The notes beneath the pieces were generated by a model. The model had not been told where the DNA came from. It made no database searches and saw only the letters and a list, made by a program, of their open reading frames with translations. From Paenibacillus dendritiformis (lineage in GTDB: Bacteria > Bacillota > Bacilli > Paenibacillales > Paenibacillaceae), in assembly GCF_015845845.1 (NCBI RefSeq), contig NZ_LDIG01000248.1, forward strand, positions 1-42,177: DNA of 42,177 nucleotides, in the 5' to 3' direction. The position numbers and the translations under genes were made by a program. Of this stretch, positions 7,805 to 16,269 are shown one piece after another; positions within the stretch are counted from its first letter, which is position 1, and each line of letters opens with the position of its first letter.

Positions 7805-8641
7805 TTACCCTTTGACCGATCCGGCCGTAATCCCTTCGATAATATATCGCTGCATCGCCAGGAAGAAGACGACGATCGGCGTAATGCCCAGCACGAGCGC
7901 CGGCAGCGCCAAATCCCATTGCTTCGTGTACTGCCCGAAGAACGCATAGGTCGCCAGCGGAATGGTGCGCAGCTCCGCGCTCTGCAGCATAAGGGACGGA
8001 AGCAGATAGTCGTTCCAGATCCACAAGCTGTTCAAAATCGCCACCGTCACGAACATCGGCTTCAGCAGCGGCAGCACGATCCGCCAGAATACCGCATACG
8101 GGGAACAGCCGTCGACGACCGCCGCCTCTTCAATTTCCGCCGGAACCGACTTGACGAAGCCGTGGAACAGGAAGATCGAGAGCGGCGCCCCGAAGCCGAG
8201 ATAACAGATAAGCAGTCCCCAGATGCTGTCCATCAGATGCAAACTTCCCGTTACCTTCACCAGCGGGATCATGATGGACTGGAACGGAATGACCATCGCC
8301 GCCACGAACACCATGAACAGGAACCGGTTGAACCTGGAATTATGCCGCACCATCCGGTAAGCGGCCATGGCGCTGAAGAGGCCGATAAGCAGAATGCCGG
8401 CGACCGTCACAAGCAGCGAATTGCCGAACGCCTGCGGGAACTGCGTGATCTCCCACGCCTTGCGGTAGTTCTCCCATTCGAAGGAGACGGGCCAGCTTGC
8501 GGCATTGCTCAGCAGATCGCCGAACGATTTGACGGAGTTCACCAGCAAAAAATAAAACGGAACGAGAAAGACTAGTCCGGCCAGCACCATCAGTCCTTCG
8601 GTCAGGAGCAGGCGGACGCCGTATTTGCGCGCGGATTCCAT
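7805..8641 (-). CDS. Carbohydrate ABC transporter permease, MalG/YesQ type
   Basis: A 278-residue inner-membrane permease with about six hydrophobic segments, beginning with GLMVLAGLVFLVPFYFLLVNS. The cytoplasmic EAA loop is EEAAVVDGCSPYAVFWRIVL, the coupling site for the ATPase. The C-terminus RYIIEGITAGSVKG is typical of MalG-type CUT1 subunits. Its start overlaps the stop of the upstream permease gene by one base (TGATG), indicating translational coupling. It partners the 8641-9522 permease and the 6240-7538 binding protein. Confidence 0.93.
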   Translation of the reverse strand: MESARKYGVRLLLTEGLMVLAGLVFLVPFYFLLVNSVKSFGDLLSNAASWPVSFEWENYRKAWEITQFPQAFGNSLLVTVAGILLIGLFSAMAAYRMVRHNSRFNRFLFMVFVAAMVIPFQSIMIPLVKVTGSLHLMDSIWGLLICYLGFGAPLSIFLFHGFVKSVPAEIEEAAVVDGCSPYAVFWRIVLPLLKPMFVTVAILNSLWIWNDYLLPSLMLQSAELRTIPLATYAFFGQYTKQWDLALPALVLGITPIVVFFLAMQRYIIEGITAGSVKG

Positions 8642-9522
8642 CAGCTCTCCACCTCCTTGCTCTTGGTGATTTTCACCTGAATCAGGGTAATGACGGCGAC
8701 GATAACGAAGAACAGGAGCGCTTTGGCCGTCCCGAGACCGTAGCGGTTATTTTGGAACGCCTCCAGATAAATGTTCAGCGCGACCGATTCCGTCGATTTG
8801 AACGGGCCGCCTTTCGTGAGCGACAGGTTCAGGTCGAACATTTTGAACGACCAGGAGATGGCGAGGAACAAGCAGACCGTCACCGCCGGCATGACGAGCG
8901 GCACGATGACGTGGCGCAGCACCTGCCCGCGGGAAGCGCCGTCAATCTCGGCCGCTTCGAGCACATCCTTCGGAATGTTCGTCATCGCCGCGATGTAGAT
9001 CACCATCAAGTAACCGGCTGTCTGCCAGACAAAGACGATAATAATGCCCCAGAATGCCGTCGTCTCGTCGCCGAGCCACGGCAGATTGAAGAAGCCGATG
9101 CCCGTCAGCTCGCCGATCGCGGCGAAGCCCTTGACGAAGATGAACTGCCAGATGAAGCCGAGCAGCAGGCCGCCGATAACGTTCGGCATGAAGAAAACGG
9201 TGCGCAGCGCATTGCGCAGCTTGAGCGGCTTTGTCAGCACGTAAGCGAGCAGGAAGCCGATCAGGTTCGTCAATACGATACCTGCCACCGTGAATCGCAG
9301 CGTGAACCAGAAGGCCGGAAAAAAATCCGAATCCTTCGCGAAAATTTGTCTGAAATTATCGAGTCCCACCCAGGTTACCGACCCCGACACCCCATTCCAG
9401 TCGGTAAAGGAATAGTACATGCCGAGCAGGAACGGAAAGACGACGATAACGGTAAAAAAGAATGCCGCCGGGCCGATGAAAAAAAACTGTTGTCCGACTT
9501 GGGACCATGTTTTGCGCGACAT
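8641..9522 (-). CDS. Carbohydrate ABC transporter permease, MalF/YesP type
   Basis: A 293-residue membrane permease. It opens with FFFIGPAAFFFTVIVVFPFL and keeps the MalF-type periplasm-proximal motif YYSFTDWNG. The EAA coupling loop is EAAEIDGASRGQVLRHVIVP. The C-terminal part SLTKGGPFKSTESVALNIY is typical of oligosaccharide CUT1 permeases. The ribosome binding site GGGGAGAGG lies just before ATG 9522. It is the first gene of the minus-strand unit and is divergent from the YesM-like kinase at 9688. Confidence 0.93.
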   Translation of the reverse strand: MSRKTWSQVGQQFFFIGPAAFFFTVIVVFPFLLGMYYSFTDWNGVSGSVTWVGLDNFRQIFAKDSDFFPAFWFTLRFTVAGIVLTNLIGFLLAYVLTKPLKLRNALRTVFFMPNVIGGLLLGFIWQFIFVKGFAAIGELTGIGFFNLPWLGDETTAFWGIIIVFVWQTAGYLMVIYIAAMTNIPKDVLEAAEIDGASRGQVLRHVIVPLVMPAVTVCLFLAISWSFKMFDLNLSLTKGGPFKSTESVALNIYLEAFQNNRYGLGTAKALLFFVIVAVITLIQVKITKSKEVES

Positions 9523-9575
9523 TCGCCTCTCCCCTTTTCATGTCATGAGTTTCATTCGTGTTCAGGAATACCTCT

Positions 9576-9641
9576 AGTATGACGCCCCATGAAAGCGGTT
9601 GCCACCGTTGCTGGTGAACGAAAAGGTGCAATATATTGACC
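9576..9641 (-). promoter_or_regulatory. Promoter, cre-like site and 17-bp operator of the permease genes
   Basis: On the minus strand: operator GGTCAATATATTGCACC (9641-9625), exactly 43 bases, then -10 CATACT (9581-9576). A cre-like sequence, TGAAAGCGGTTGCC on the plus strand (9590-9603, two mismatches to consensus), occupies the -35 region. It is the same architecture as at 7664-7729. Confidence 0.7.
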
Positions 9642-9664
9642 GCCCCGGGCCGAACGGTTACACT
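9636..9664 (+). promoter_or_regulatory. Sigma-A promoter of the kinase/regulator operon, overlapping the operator
   Basis: TTGACC (9636-9641), a 17-base spacer, TACACT (9659-9664). The -35 hexamer is the right end of the 17-bp operator that serves the divergent permease promoter, so regulator binding would be expected to affect this promoter as well. Confidence 0.7.
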
Positions 9665-9687
9665 GTGACCGGAGGAGTTGAACATCC

Positions 9688-11547
9688 ATGCGCTGGAACA
9701 GCATCCGCACCAAGCTTATTCTCTTCATGCTGATTGCGACGATCGTGCCGACGGTCGCGACGATGGTCGTGTCCTACAGCTATACGACCGACTCATTGAA
9801 GCGGCGGGCCATCGAAGAGAACCGTCAGCTTATGTTTCAGGGGAAGACCAATCTCGGCAATTTGCTGGACAATCTGAACCGGACCTCGCTGGCGGTCTAT
9901 ACGGATCATGAATTTTTCCGGCAGCTCGAATTGGGCTATGACGACTACACCGCGGAAGCGAATACCTATGTCTCCTTGCAAAATATCGCCGCCGCGATGG
10001 GCGACATCTGGCAGGTCTATTTATACCGCAACAAGCAGCAGCGGGCGACGCTCGTCATCCAAAGCCTGCCGCGGCGCATGCATGACGTCGCCCTCGACGA
10101 GGACGTCCGGCGCTATGCGGAGGATGGGATAAGCATGCAGCCGACCCATCTAAGCGGAATGTACGGCTTCAACGCGTCGCCTTATTATTTCCCGAGCGTT
10201 CAAGTGTTCACGCTCCATCGTCCCATCTACCGCATGCCGTCAAGCGAGAGGATCGGCTACCTGTCCATCGACGTCAAGTTGGAAGCGCTGTCTCGGATTG
10301 CGGAGCAGCTTTACGCCCGGGACAAGGAGCAGTTCTATTTGATCGATGACGAAGGCATCATCTTCTATTCGGGAGATCGGGAGGCGATCGGGCGCCCGTT
10401 CCAGGAAACCGGACACGATCTTGCCCCGTTCCTGGCATCGCCTAGCGGCAGCAACGAAGCGGACGGCTCTCTCTTCGTTCATGAGCGGGTCGAGACGCCG
10501 CTGGTCAATATGACGCTGATCAAAATCATTCCGAAGCATGTGCTGCTGGAGGAAGCGAACCGGGCCGCCGTCGTCAACATGCTGCTAATCGCGCTCTCGC
10601 TCGTCGTCATCATTATCGCGACGATTATCGTGTCGTTCCGGATTACCCGGCCGATCCGCCAGCTCGTTCGTTATATTAGCCAGGTGCAGACCGGCAATCT
10701 GCACGTCGATATCCAGCCTGCCGGCAATGACGAGATCGGCGTCGTATCCAAGCGCTTCCGCAATATGGTGGACAGGCTCAACAATCTCATCGTGCGCGAG
10801 TACCAATTGGAGATCGCGAACAAGACCAATCAGCTGAAAGCGCTGCAGGCCCAGATCAATCCGCATTTCATGAATAATGCGCTGCAATCGATCGGCACGC
10901 TGGCGCTGCAGCACAAGGCGCCCCAGATTTATAAGCTCGTCACGGCGCTTGCCCGCATGATGCGCTACAGCATGTATACGGAGGAGAGTATCGTGACGCT
11001 GCGGGAGGAGATCGAGCATGCCAAAGCCTACCTGCAATTGCAGGCGCAGCGGTTCGAGAACGCCTTCGACGCGCGCTTCGAGCTCGATCCGGCCACGCTG
11101 GATCTGTCCGTGCCGAAGATGACGCTCCAGCCGCTGATCGAGAATTATTTCAAGCACGGGCTGGAGCAGGAGCGCTCCGGCGGCTGGCTGCGGATTGGAA
11201 GCCGGATCGTCAGTCGGGAGGCCGATGGCGAAGAGGCGGGAATGATCGAGATTACCGTCGAGGACAACGGCCGCGGCATGCCGATGCAGCGGCGAATCGA
11301 GCTGAATGAACGGCTGGATGAGGTCCATCCGGAGCGGCTCGGCATCCGCACGAGCCACGATCTGTGGCGGGACGCGGCAGCCGACGAGACCTCGTCCGGC
11401 ATCGGTCTCGTCAATGTGCTGACCCGGCTGCAGTTGTTCAGCAACGGGCAGGCGAAGCTGCGGATCGAGGCCGTCGAGCCGCACGGCACCCGCATCATGA
11501 TACTCATCAAGGGGGAGCTAGATTCGAATGGAAGCGTTAATCATTGA
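9688..11547 (+). CDS. Sensor histidine kinase, YesM family
   Basis: A 619-residue membrane kinase, likely sensing an extracellular sugar or the loaded binding protein. Transmembrane segments lie at about 10-30 and 294-317, flanking a large extracellular sensor domain (about 31-293). HAMP follows (RITRPIRQLVRYI...NDEIGVVSKRFRNMVDRLN). The HisKA-like box QAQINPHFMNNALQSIGTLA carries His393; most relatives have NPHFLYN, so MNN is a mild deviation. The ATPase domain has IENYFKHGLE (N box), VEDNGRGMP (G1) and GIGLVNVLTRLQLF (G2). The ribosome binding site is GGAGGAG. It overlaps the regulator gene by 20 bases, so both are co-translated. Confidence 0.93.
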   Translation: MRWNSIRTKLILFMLIATIVPTVATMVVSYSYTTDSLKRRAIEENRQLMFQGKTNLGNLLDNLNRTSLAVYTDHEFFRQLELGYDDYTAEANTYVSLQNIAAAMGDIWQVYLYRNKQQRATLVIQSLPRRMHDVALDEDVRRYAEDGISMQPTHLSGMYGFNASPYYFPSVQVFTLHRPIYRMPSSERIGYLSIDVKLEALSRIAEQLYARDKEQFYLIDDEGIIFYSGDREAIGRPFQETGHDLAPFLASPSGSNEADGSLFVHERVETPLVNMTLIKIIPKHVLLEEANRAAVVNMLLIALSLVVIIIATIIVSFRITRPIRQLVRYISQVQTGNLHVDIQPAGNDEIGVVSKRFRNMVDRLNNLIVREYQLEIANKTNQLKALQAQINPHFMNNALQSIGTLALQHKAPQIYKLVTALARMMRYSMYTEESIVTLREEIEHAKAYLQLQAQRFENAFDARFELDPATLDLSVPKMTLQPLIENYFKHGLEQERSGGWLRIGSRIVSREADGEEAGMIEITVEDNGRGMPMQRRIELNERLDEVHPERLGIRTSHDLWRDAAADETSSGIGLVNVLTRLQLFSNGQAKLRIEAVEPHGTRIMILIKGELDSNGSVNH

Positions 11548-13168
11548 CGATGAAAAGCATGTCCGCAAGGCGATCCGGCTGCTGGTGGACTGGGAGCATC
11601 ACGGGATCACGGCGATCCACGAGGCGCAGGACGGCATGCAGGCAATCGAGCTGATGGCCGCCCGCAAGCCCCAGATCGTCATGACGGACATGATGATGCC
11701 CCGGCTCGACGGAACCGGGGTGATGGAGTGGATCAGCCGCCATGCCCCCGCCTGCAAGGTGATCGCCGTCAGCGGCCACGACGACTTCGCGCTCGTGCGC
11801 CATACGCTGCAGCATGGCGGCATCGATTATATTCTGAAGCCGATCGATCCGGAGGCGATCAATGAAGCAGTCGCCAAGGCCGTGGCGGCGTGGCGGCACG
11901 AGGAGGCGGAACGGCAGGCCAGCCATATGCAGCGCATGCAGGTGAACGAGTTCAAGCCTCTCGTCTCGGAGAAGCTATGGTCCAGCCTGCTGGATGATCC
12001 GGCGGTGTACGAAGCCAACGTCCGCCGGCTGGCGTCGGAATTCGGCCTCCCGGCCGGCATCTCCCGCATCCGGCTCGCGATCGCCTGCGTGCCGGCGGGA
12101 AGCCGCGAATTCCGCGGCAAATTCGGCGATGATGTCCAGCTTCTGTTCTACACGCTGGTCAACATCGCCGCCGATTTTTTGAACCCGCCCGGGCGCGTGC
12201 GGGGCGCGGCGTTCCGCTACTGGAGCGCCGGAAGCGAGCTGGCGATCGTCCTCTGGGAGGACGCCGCCGAGCTGGAGGCCTTGCTCCAGCGCATCAATGC
12301 CGGCTTGGCGCAGACCGTGCAGCGGAAGCTGCACTTCGGGACAAGCGGCAGCCAGCCCTTCCCCGCCGGCCTGAACGCGGCCTACGCGCAGGCCAAGGAA
12401 GCCCTGGCGCGGCGCAATCTGATGGAGGCCGGCATCGAGGTGCATCCGTTCCGGAACGGAACGGAGCCAGTTGAAGCGTCTGCGGCGCCCATCCGGCTGG
12501 CCGCCGCCGCGGACGATTGGGCGCTGGCGGCGCAGAGCGGCCAGGCCGATCAGCTCGCGGCCGCCGTCCGGCGCTGGAGCGAGCCGCTGCGCAGCCGCGG
12601 CGCGCTGACCCCTGCGATGATGGCGCAGTGCCTGAAGGAATGGGAGGCGCTTCGCACCCGCCTCGTGCAGGAGGCCGTCCCGGACAGCGCGACGGCCTCC
12701 GGCCTGCTGGAGCGGCTGGAAGCCGAGGATCCGGTCCGTCAATTGGCGGAGCGGGATTGGTTGACCTGGGAGGAATGGGAGCGGCACTGGCTGGAGGCGC
12801 TGCAGCGGGTTGCGGATGCCCTGTCCGTTCACCAGGGCCGGGAGCAGCACATTATTTTCGATATCGCCCGCTATGTGGAGCAGCATTATAACGAGGATCT
12901 GTCGCTGCAGGATATGGCCCAGCGCTTTTATGTCAGCCGCGAATATATTTCCCGCAAGTTCAAGCAGCAGTTCGGCATTAATCTGTCCGACTATTGGACA
13001 GGCATACGGATCGAGAAGGCGAAGCGGCTTCTGCTGAACCCTCGTCTGCGCATCGCCCAAGTCGGAGAGATGGTCGGCTATCAGGACGAGAAATATTTCA
13101 GCAAAGTGTTCAAAAAAGTGGAGGGCGTCTCGCCCAACCTGTACCGCAAGCAGCATGGCGGAGCGTAA
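11528..13168 (+). CDS. Response regulator with AraC-type DNA-binding domain, YesN family
   Basis: A 546-residue cytoplasmic regulator. The receiver domain (1-120) has the acidic pair Asp7/Asp8, phosphoacceptor Asp54 in IVMTDMMMPRLDG and the KPID lysine. A long middle region (about 130-430) of the kind common in YesN-like proteins follows. The C-terminal 100 residues hold two AraC helix-turn-helix units (LSLQDMAQRFYVSREYISRK and RIAQVGEMVGYQDEKYFSKV) and end in VEGVSPNLYRKQ. It very probably activates the divergent transporter genes through the 17-bp repeated operator; this is inferred from context. It overlaps the kinase gene and ends at a hairpin. Confidence 0.93.
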   Translation: MEALIIDDEKHVRKAIRLLVDWEHHGITAIHEAQDGMQAIELMAARKPQIVMTDMMMPRLDGTGVMEWISRHAPACKVIAVSGHDDFALVRHTLQHGGIDYILKPIDPEAINEAVAKAVAAWRHEEAERQASHMQRMQVNEFKPLVSEKLWSSLLDDPAVYEANVRRLASEFGLPAGISRIRLAIACVPAGSREFRGKFGDDVQLLFYTLVNIAADFLNPPGRVRGAAFRYWSAGSELAIVLWEDAAELEALLQRINAGLAQTVQRKLHFGTSGSQPFPAGLNAAYAQAKEALARRNLMEAGIEVHPFRNGTEPVEASAAPIRLAAAADDWALAAQSGQADQLAAAVRRWSEPLRSRGALTPAMMAQCLKEWEALRTRLVQEAVPDSATASGLLERLEAEDPVRQLAERDWLTWEEWERHWLEALQRVADALSVHQGREQHIIFDIARYVEQHYNEDLSLQDMAQRFYVSREYISRKFKQQFGINLSDYWTGIRIEKAKRLLLNPRLRIAQVGEMVGYQDEKYFSKVFKKVEGVSPNLYRKQHGGA

Positions 13169-13176
13169 CAGATAGA

Positions 13177-13223
13177 ACAAGACCCTGAATCTGTGCCGGC
13201 AGGCAGAGAATTCAGGGTCTTGT
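13177..13223 (+). terminator. Bidirectional hairpin between regulator gene and DUF2062 gene
   Basis: A perfect 14-bp stem ACAAGACCCTGAAT (13177-13190) / ATTCAGGGTCTTGT (13210-13223) with a 19-base loop that can fold further. Few T residues follow on the plus strand (CGGTTTATCC). On the minus strand it ends with TTCTATCTGTT. It probably serves both convergent genes. Confidence 0.8.
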
Positions 13224-13227
13224 CGGT

Positions 13228-13734
13228 TTATCCGGACGCCCCGGCACGGGCCTTCGGGCGCGAGCGCATCATTCGCAGCATGCGCGGACGATAACGGCGC
13301 ACCAGATAGCGGAACAGAAAAAAACCCGCTGCGGTGAAGATGATGCAATTCACGACGGAACCGACGGCAAAATCAAGGCCGACCTCGCTCCACGAGTGAA
13401 CGGCATCGGCGGCTTCGGCGTACAAGCCTTCGCCGGAACGGGAGTCCGGCAGCTCCACATGGCGGCCGCGCGACATCAGCAGCGATCCGACCGCATAATT
13501 CATATAGAACAGCAGCGGCCAGGCGAATGAGCCGACCCCAGCCGCGATCAGCGCGCCGGTCAGGCTTCCTCCAACCAGCTTAGTCAATCCGATTGACATC
13601 GCCGGGCCGGCGCCGAAGGTCGGGAACCAGCACGGAACGAAGCCGAACACCAGGCCTGACGCGATTTTGGATGCCCCTTGCCTGGAACGGAGCAGTTGAA
13701 TCAACGCGCAGCGGAATCGACGAATCCATTTCAT
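13228..13734 (-). CDS. DUF2062 domain membrane protein
   Basis: Start chosen at ATG 13734 behind AGAGGAGAG; the longer open frame upstream lacks a ribosome binding site. The 168-residue protein begins with a basic stretch (MKWIRRFRCALIQLLRSRQG), followed by the DUF2062 signature ASKIASGLVFGFVPCWFPTF and a glycine-rich hydrophobic region GGSLTGALIAAGVGSFAWPL. A last hydrophobic segment (IIFTAAGFFLFRYLV) precedes an Arg/Lys-rich tail. The family is of unknown function; in other bacteria related domains accompany envelope or glycosyltransferase functions. Divergent from the TspO-like gene. Confidence 0.8.
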   Translation of the reverse strand: MKWIRRFRCALIQLLRSRQGASKIASGLVFGFVPCWFPTFGAGPAMSIGLTKLVGGSLTGALIAAGVGSFAWPLLFYMNYAVGSLLMSRGRHVELPDSRSGEGLYAEAADAVHSWSEVGLDFAVGSVVNCIIFTAAGFFLFRYLVRRYRPRMLRMMRSRPKARAGASG

Positions 13735-13947
13735 GGTCTCTCCTCTTTCACGTTCCGATAGAATGGCCGGCCACCCCCGGCCCTTCGTTCTATACGTTCC
13801 GGCGGGAGCGCCGTTTCCCTTTTCGGGCCTGGCTGACAAAATTGAAAGATTGCGGGACAGCACCGTTATTTTCGGGCGGCTTCGGTTATATTCTGTAATA
13901 GTACCTATGTTCAACCCCCACTATAACGTGTATTAGGAGGGAGCGCC

Positions 13948-14715
13948 ATGTCCCGTTACCAATGGTGGAACATCATCGCGTTGGCCGCGATGATCGCCGT
14001 CAACGCTCTGGCCGAGTTCGCGCCGCTGAACGGCAAGACGACCGGCGGCATTTCCGATATGTTCCCTACGCTTATCACGCCTGCCGGCTATGCCTTCGGC
14101 ATCTGGGCGCTTATCTATGCGCTCCTGATCGGGTATGCCGTCTATCAGGCGCGGCCCGCCAACCAGTCCAAGCCCATCCTGCAAGCCATCGGGCCGCTTT
14201 TCGTCATCAGTTGCTTGTTCAATATCGCCTGGATTCTGGTGTGGCACTATATGTATGACCGCATCTGGCTTTCTCTCCTGGCCATGGCCGGCCTATTCCT
14301 CAGCCTGCTGTTCCTCTACGTCCACACCCGGCGGCATAGAGCTGTGCCGGCAGCGGAGCGGCTGTGGGTGCGGCTGCCGTTCAGCATCTATTTCGGCTGG
14401 GTAAGCGCCGCCTTGCTCGGAAATACGGCCGTCGTCTTGACCGCTGCGGGATGGGACGGCTTCGGGCGCGGGAACGAGACTGCGGCGCTTCTGCTGCTGG
14501 CCGCCGGGGCGCTGTTCGCCTGGATCGTCGGAGGCCCGAACCGCGATCCGCTCTTCGTGCTCGTGTTCGTCTGGGCGTACGCCGCCATCGCCGTGAAGCA
14601 TCAGTCAGCGCCGTCTATTTTCTATACCTCTCTCGGACTGGCCGTGCTGCTCGCCCTGCTTGCCTTATCGCTCGCCTTTACCCGCCGCGGTCCTTCGCCC
14701 TACTCCGTACCATAG
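13948..14715 (+). CDS. TspO/MBR-related integral membrane protein (tryptophan-rich sensory protein type)
   Basis: A 255-residue protein with about eight hydrophobic segments. The N-terminal part FAPLNGKTTGGISDMFPTLI followed by TPAGYAFGIWALIYALL is characteristic of the long TspO-related family of Gram-positive bacteria; classical TspO is only about 160 residues with five segments. Tryptophans are frequent (NIAWILVWHYMYDRIW, YFGWVSAALLGNT). Ligand and function are unknown here; porphyrin or stress links of TspO should not be assumed. Start behind TTAGGAGGGAG. No partner genes are evident. Confidence 0.75.
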   Translation: MSRYQWWNIIALAAMIAVNALAEFAPLNGKTTGGISDMFPTLITPAGYAFGIWALIYALLIGYAVYQARPANQSKPILQAIGPLFVISCLFNIAWILVWHYMYDRIWLSLLAMAGLFLSLLFLYVHTRRHRAVPAAERLWVRLPFSIYFGWVSAALLGNTAVVLTAAGWDGFGRGNETAALLLLAAGALFAWIVGGPNRDPLFVLVFVWAYAAIAVKHQSAPSIFYTSLGLAVLLALLALSLAFTRRGPSPYSVP

Positions 14716-14761
14716 CGGCACCGCTGTTGCCGGCTGACCTCTCATGAGCCCCCTTGAGTCA

Positions 14762-14810
14762 GCCCTCCCTTGAAATTCCGGCTTCGCTCCAAAAACCGGC
14801 AAGGGAGGGC
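14762..14810. terminator. Long inverted repeat between convergent genes
   Basis: An 11-bp perfect repeat GCCCTCCCTTG (14762-14772) / CAAGGGAGGGC (14800-14810), with an inner CCGG/CCGG stem. It lies between the TspO-like stop (14715) and the gerAB-like stop (14865). It has no T-run on either side, so its role as terminator is only probable. Confidence 0.5.
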
Positions 14811-14864
14811 GCGAAGTCACCGTCATTCGCAGATAATGCCTGCTCCGGCTCCGTTTAAGGGCAT

Positions 14865-16031
14865 TCACCTGCCTTTGGCACCGGGTGCCGCGGCACCGCG
14901 ATCCGGCTGCGGCTTCGGTCCGTTCCCGCCGCTCCGTCCCTCGCGCTTGCCCTTCCCCTTCTGCCTCAACCAGGCCAGAGCGAGCAGCAGCGCAGGATAG
15001 ACAACCTGCACCGTGGCCGAGAGGAGTGGCTCGGTCGTCATGAACAAGTCGATCATATCCGGCATATTATCCGTAATCCAAAAGGTCATGATCACCATGA
15101 GCAGGCCGATCGGGAACACGATCGGGCGGTAGTCTTCCAGCTTAAACCACTGCGCAGTGCCGATGACCAGGATATAGTACCACGTAATCACCTGCACGAA
15201 GCCGCTCAGCACCCACAGCACCATAATGATAGCTTCCATATGCTCGAAAAAATCGCCCAGGCTGATGTAGCGGGAAGCGGCAAAGATAGGAAACGTGAAC
15301 ATGGAGGTTAGCGTGCCGAAAAACCAGAGACAGGTCAAATTGGTTACGACCATCGTGAACAGCATCAGCGCCACGGCCGACATGCCCCATTTCCACTTGC
15401 TCCGGTTCCCTTTGACGAAGGGGAGAATCAGGCCGGCCAGCGCGAACTCCATGAACCAGGTCAGCGGCAGAACCGAGCCTTTCCAGACCGGCTTCCACCC
15501 ATGCTCCAGAACGGGGAACGTCTGCATCACATCCAGGTTCGGAATCAGCATAAGAGGGACGACGACGATAAATCCGAGGAACACCGGCGCAATCAGCATG
15601 GAGAACCGGCCGATCACCTCGATGCCGCCTCGAATCGCCACCGCGCAAATAAAGATGAAGCAGAAGACAACGACCGGCTGGGGCGTGCGGATCAAGACCG
15701 AACCGACGATGAACTCCCCGTATTCGCGCGTAATCAAGCCGGTGCCATGCCAGATGAAAAGCAGGACGATGAAGTTGGCCGCTCCGCCAAGCCACCGTCC
15801 GAGCAGAAGCTCTGCCTGCTGCACCAGCGTCAGATCCGGATAATAGGAATGCAGCTTCAGCACAACCGCCAAGGTAAGGAAGCCGGTCAACGATCCGATG
15901 AACGGGGAGATCCACATATCGTGCTTCGCGAACTGCGCGGATAAGGTAGGCAGCACCAGCACCGAAGTCGCTCCGACCATCAAATACAACAGCATGCTTA
16001 ATTGCGGCCATGTAATCCTGCCCCGTTCCAT
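14865..16031 (-). CDS. Spore germinant receptor B subunit (GerAB/endospore germination permease family)
   Basis: A 388-residue membrane protein of the APC-like GerAB family with about ten hydrophobic segments. Typical features are the N-terminal ITWPQLSMLLYLMVGATSVL, the early TREYGEFIVGSVLIRTP region and the central LPLTWFMEFALAGLILPFVK. B subunits bind the germinant in the spore inner membrane. The C-terminus is a Gly/Lys/Pro-rich hydrophilic tail of about 30 residues, longer than I would expect. Last gene of the ger operon; its ATG is four bases behind the stop of the small membrane protein gene, with GGGGGGAGG upstream. Confidence 0.92.
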   Translation of the reverse strand: MERGRITWPQLSMLLYLMVGATSVLVLPTLSAQFAKHDMWISPFIGSLTGFLTLAVVLKLHSYYPDLTLVQQAELLLGRWLGGAANFIVLLFIWHGTGLITREYGEFIVGSVLIRTPQPVVVFCFIFICAVAIRGGIEVIGRFSMLIAPVFLGFIVVVPLMLIPNLDVMQTFPVLEHGWKPVWKGSVLPLTWFMEFALAGLILPFVKGNRSKWKWGMSAVALMLFTMVVTNLTCLWFFGTLTSMFTFPIFAASRYISLGDFFEHMEAIIMVLWVLSGFVQVITWYYILVIGTAQWFKLEDYRPIVFPIGLLMVIMTFWITDNMPDMIDLFMTTEPLLSATVQVVYPALLLALAWLRQKGKGKREGRSGGNGPKPQPDRGAAAPGAKGR

Positions 16032-16035
16032 CCCT

Positions 16036-16269
16036 TCATCCTCCCCCCTTCATCCACAACAAGATCGGCAAATAGATCCAATCGATAACCTGCCGCGGCA
16101 GATTCTGCTTGGAAATGAAAGAAATCGTCAGGCCGCACCCCCATGCGAACGCGGTCAAGGCGAGGAACGCCTTTTGCTCCCTCTTGCCGGTATGTTTGCG
16201 CCGCAGCCATTCGAACGCCAGCATCACCAAAACGATCAGGCTGATTCCCGCAAAAAACTTCATTCCCAT
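16036..16269 (-). CDS. Small membrane protein in ger operon, candidate D-type receptor subunit
   Basis: A 77-residue protein with two hydrophobic segments (about 4-20 and 33-53) and a short amphipathic C-terminus (RQVIDWIYLPILLWMKGGG). Its ATG directly follows the stop of the gerAC-like gene (TGAATG), and it is followed after four bases by the B subunit gene. Two-segment small proteins of about this size, called D subunits, are known from some Bacillus germinant receptor operons. Assignment here rests on size, topology and position, not on recognised sequence. An internal ATG at 16263 is also possible. Confidence 0.75.
   Translation of the reverse strand: MGMKFFAGISLIVLVMLAFEWLRRKHTGKREQKAFLALTAFAWGCGLTISFISKQNLPRQVIDWIYLPILLWMKGGG

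Noticed and set aside
6267..8575. Two long plus-strand open frames opposite the sugar-binding protein and MalG-like permease
   Set aside because: They are antisense shadows of clearly recognised genes with biased, low-complexity translations.
13861..13947. Promoter for the TspO-like gene
   Set aside because: Several A/T-rich hexamers exist (TGTAAT, TATAAC), but none has a convincing partner at 16-18 bases.
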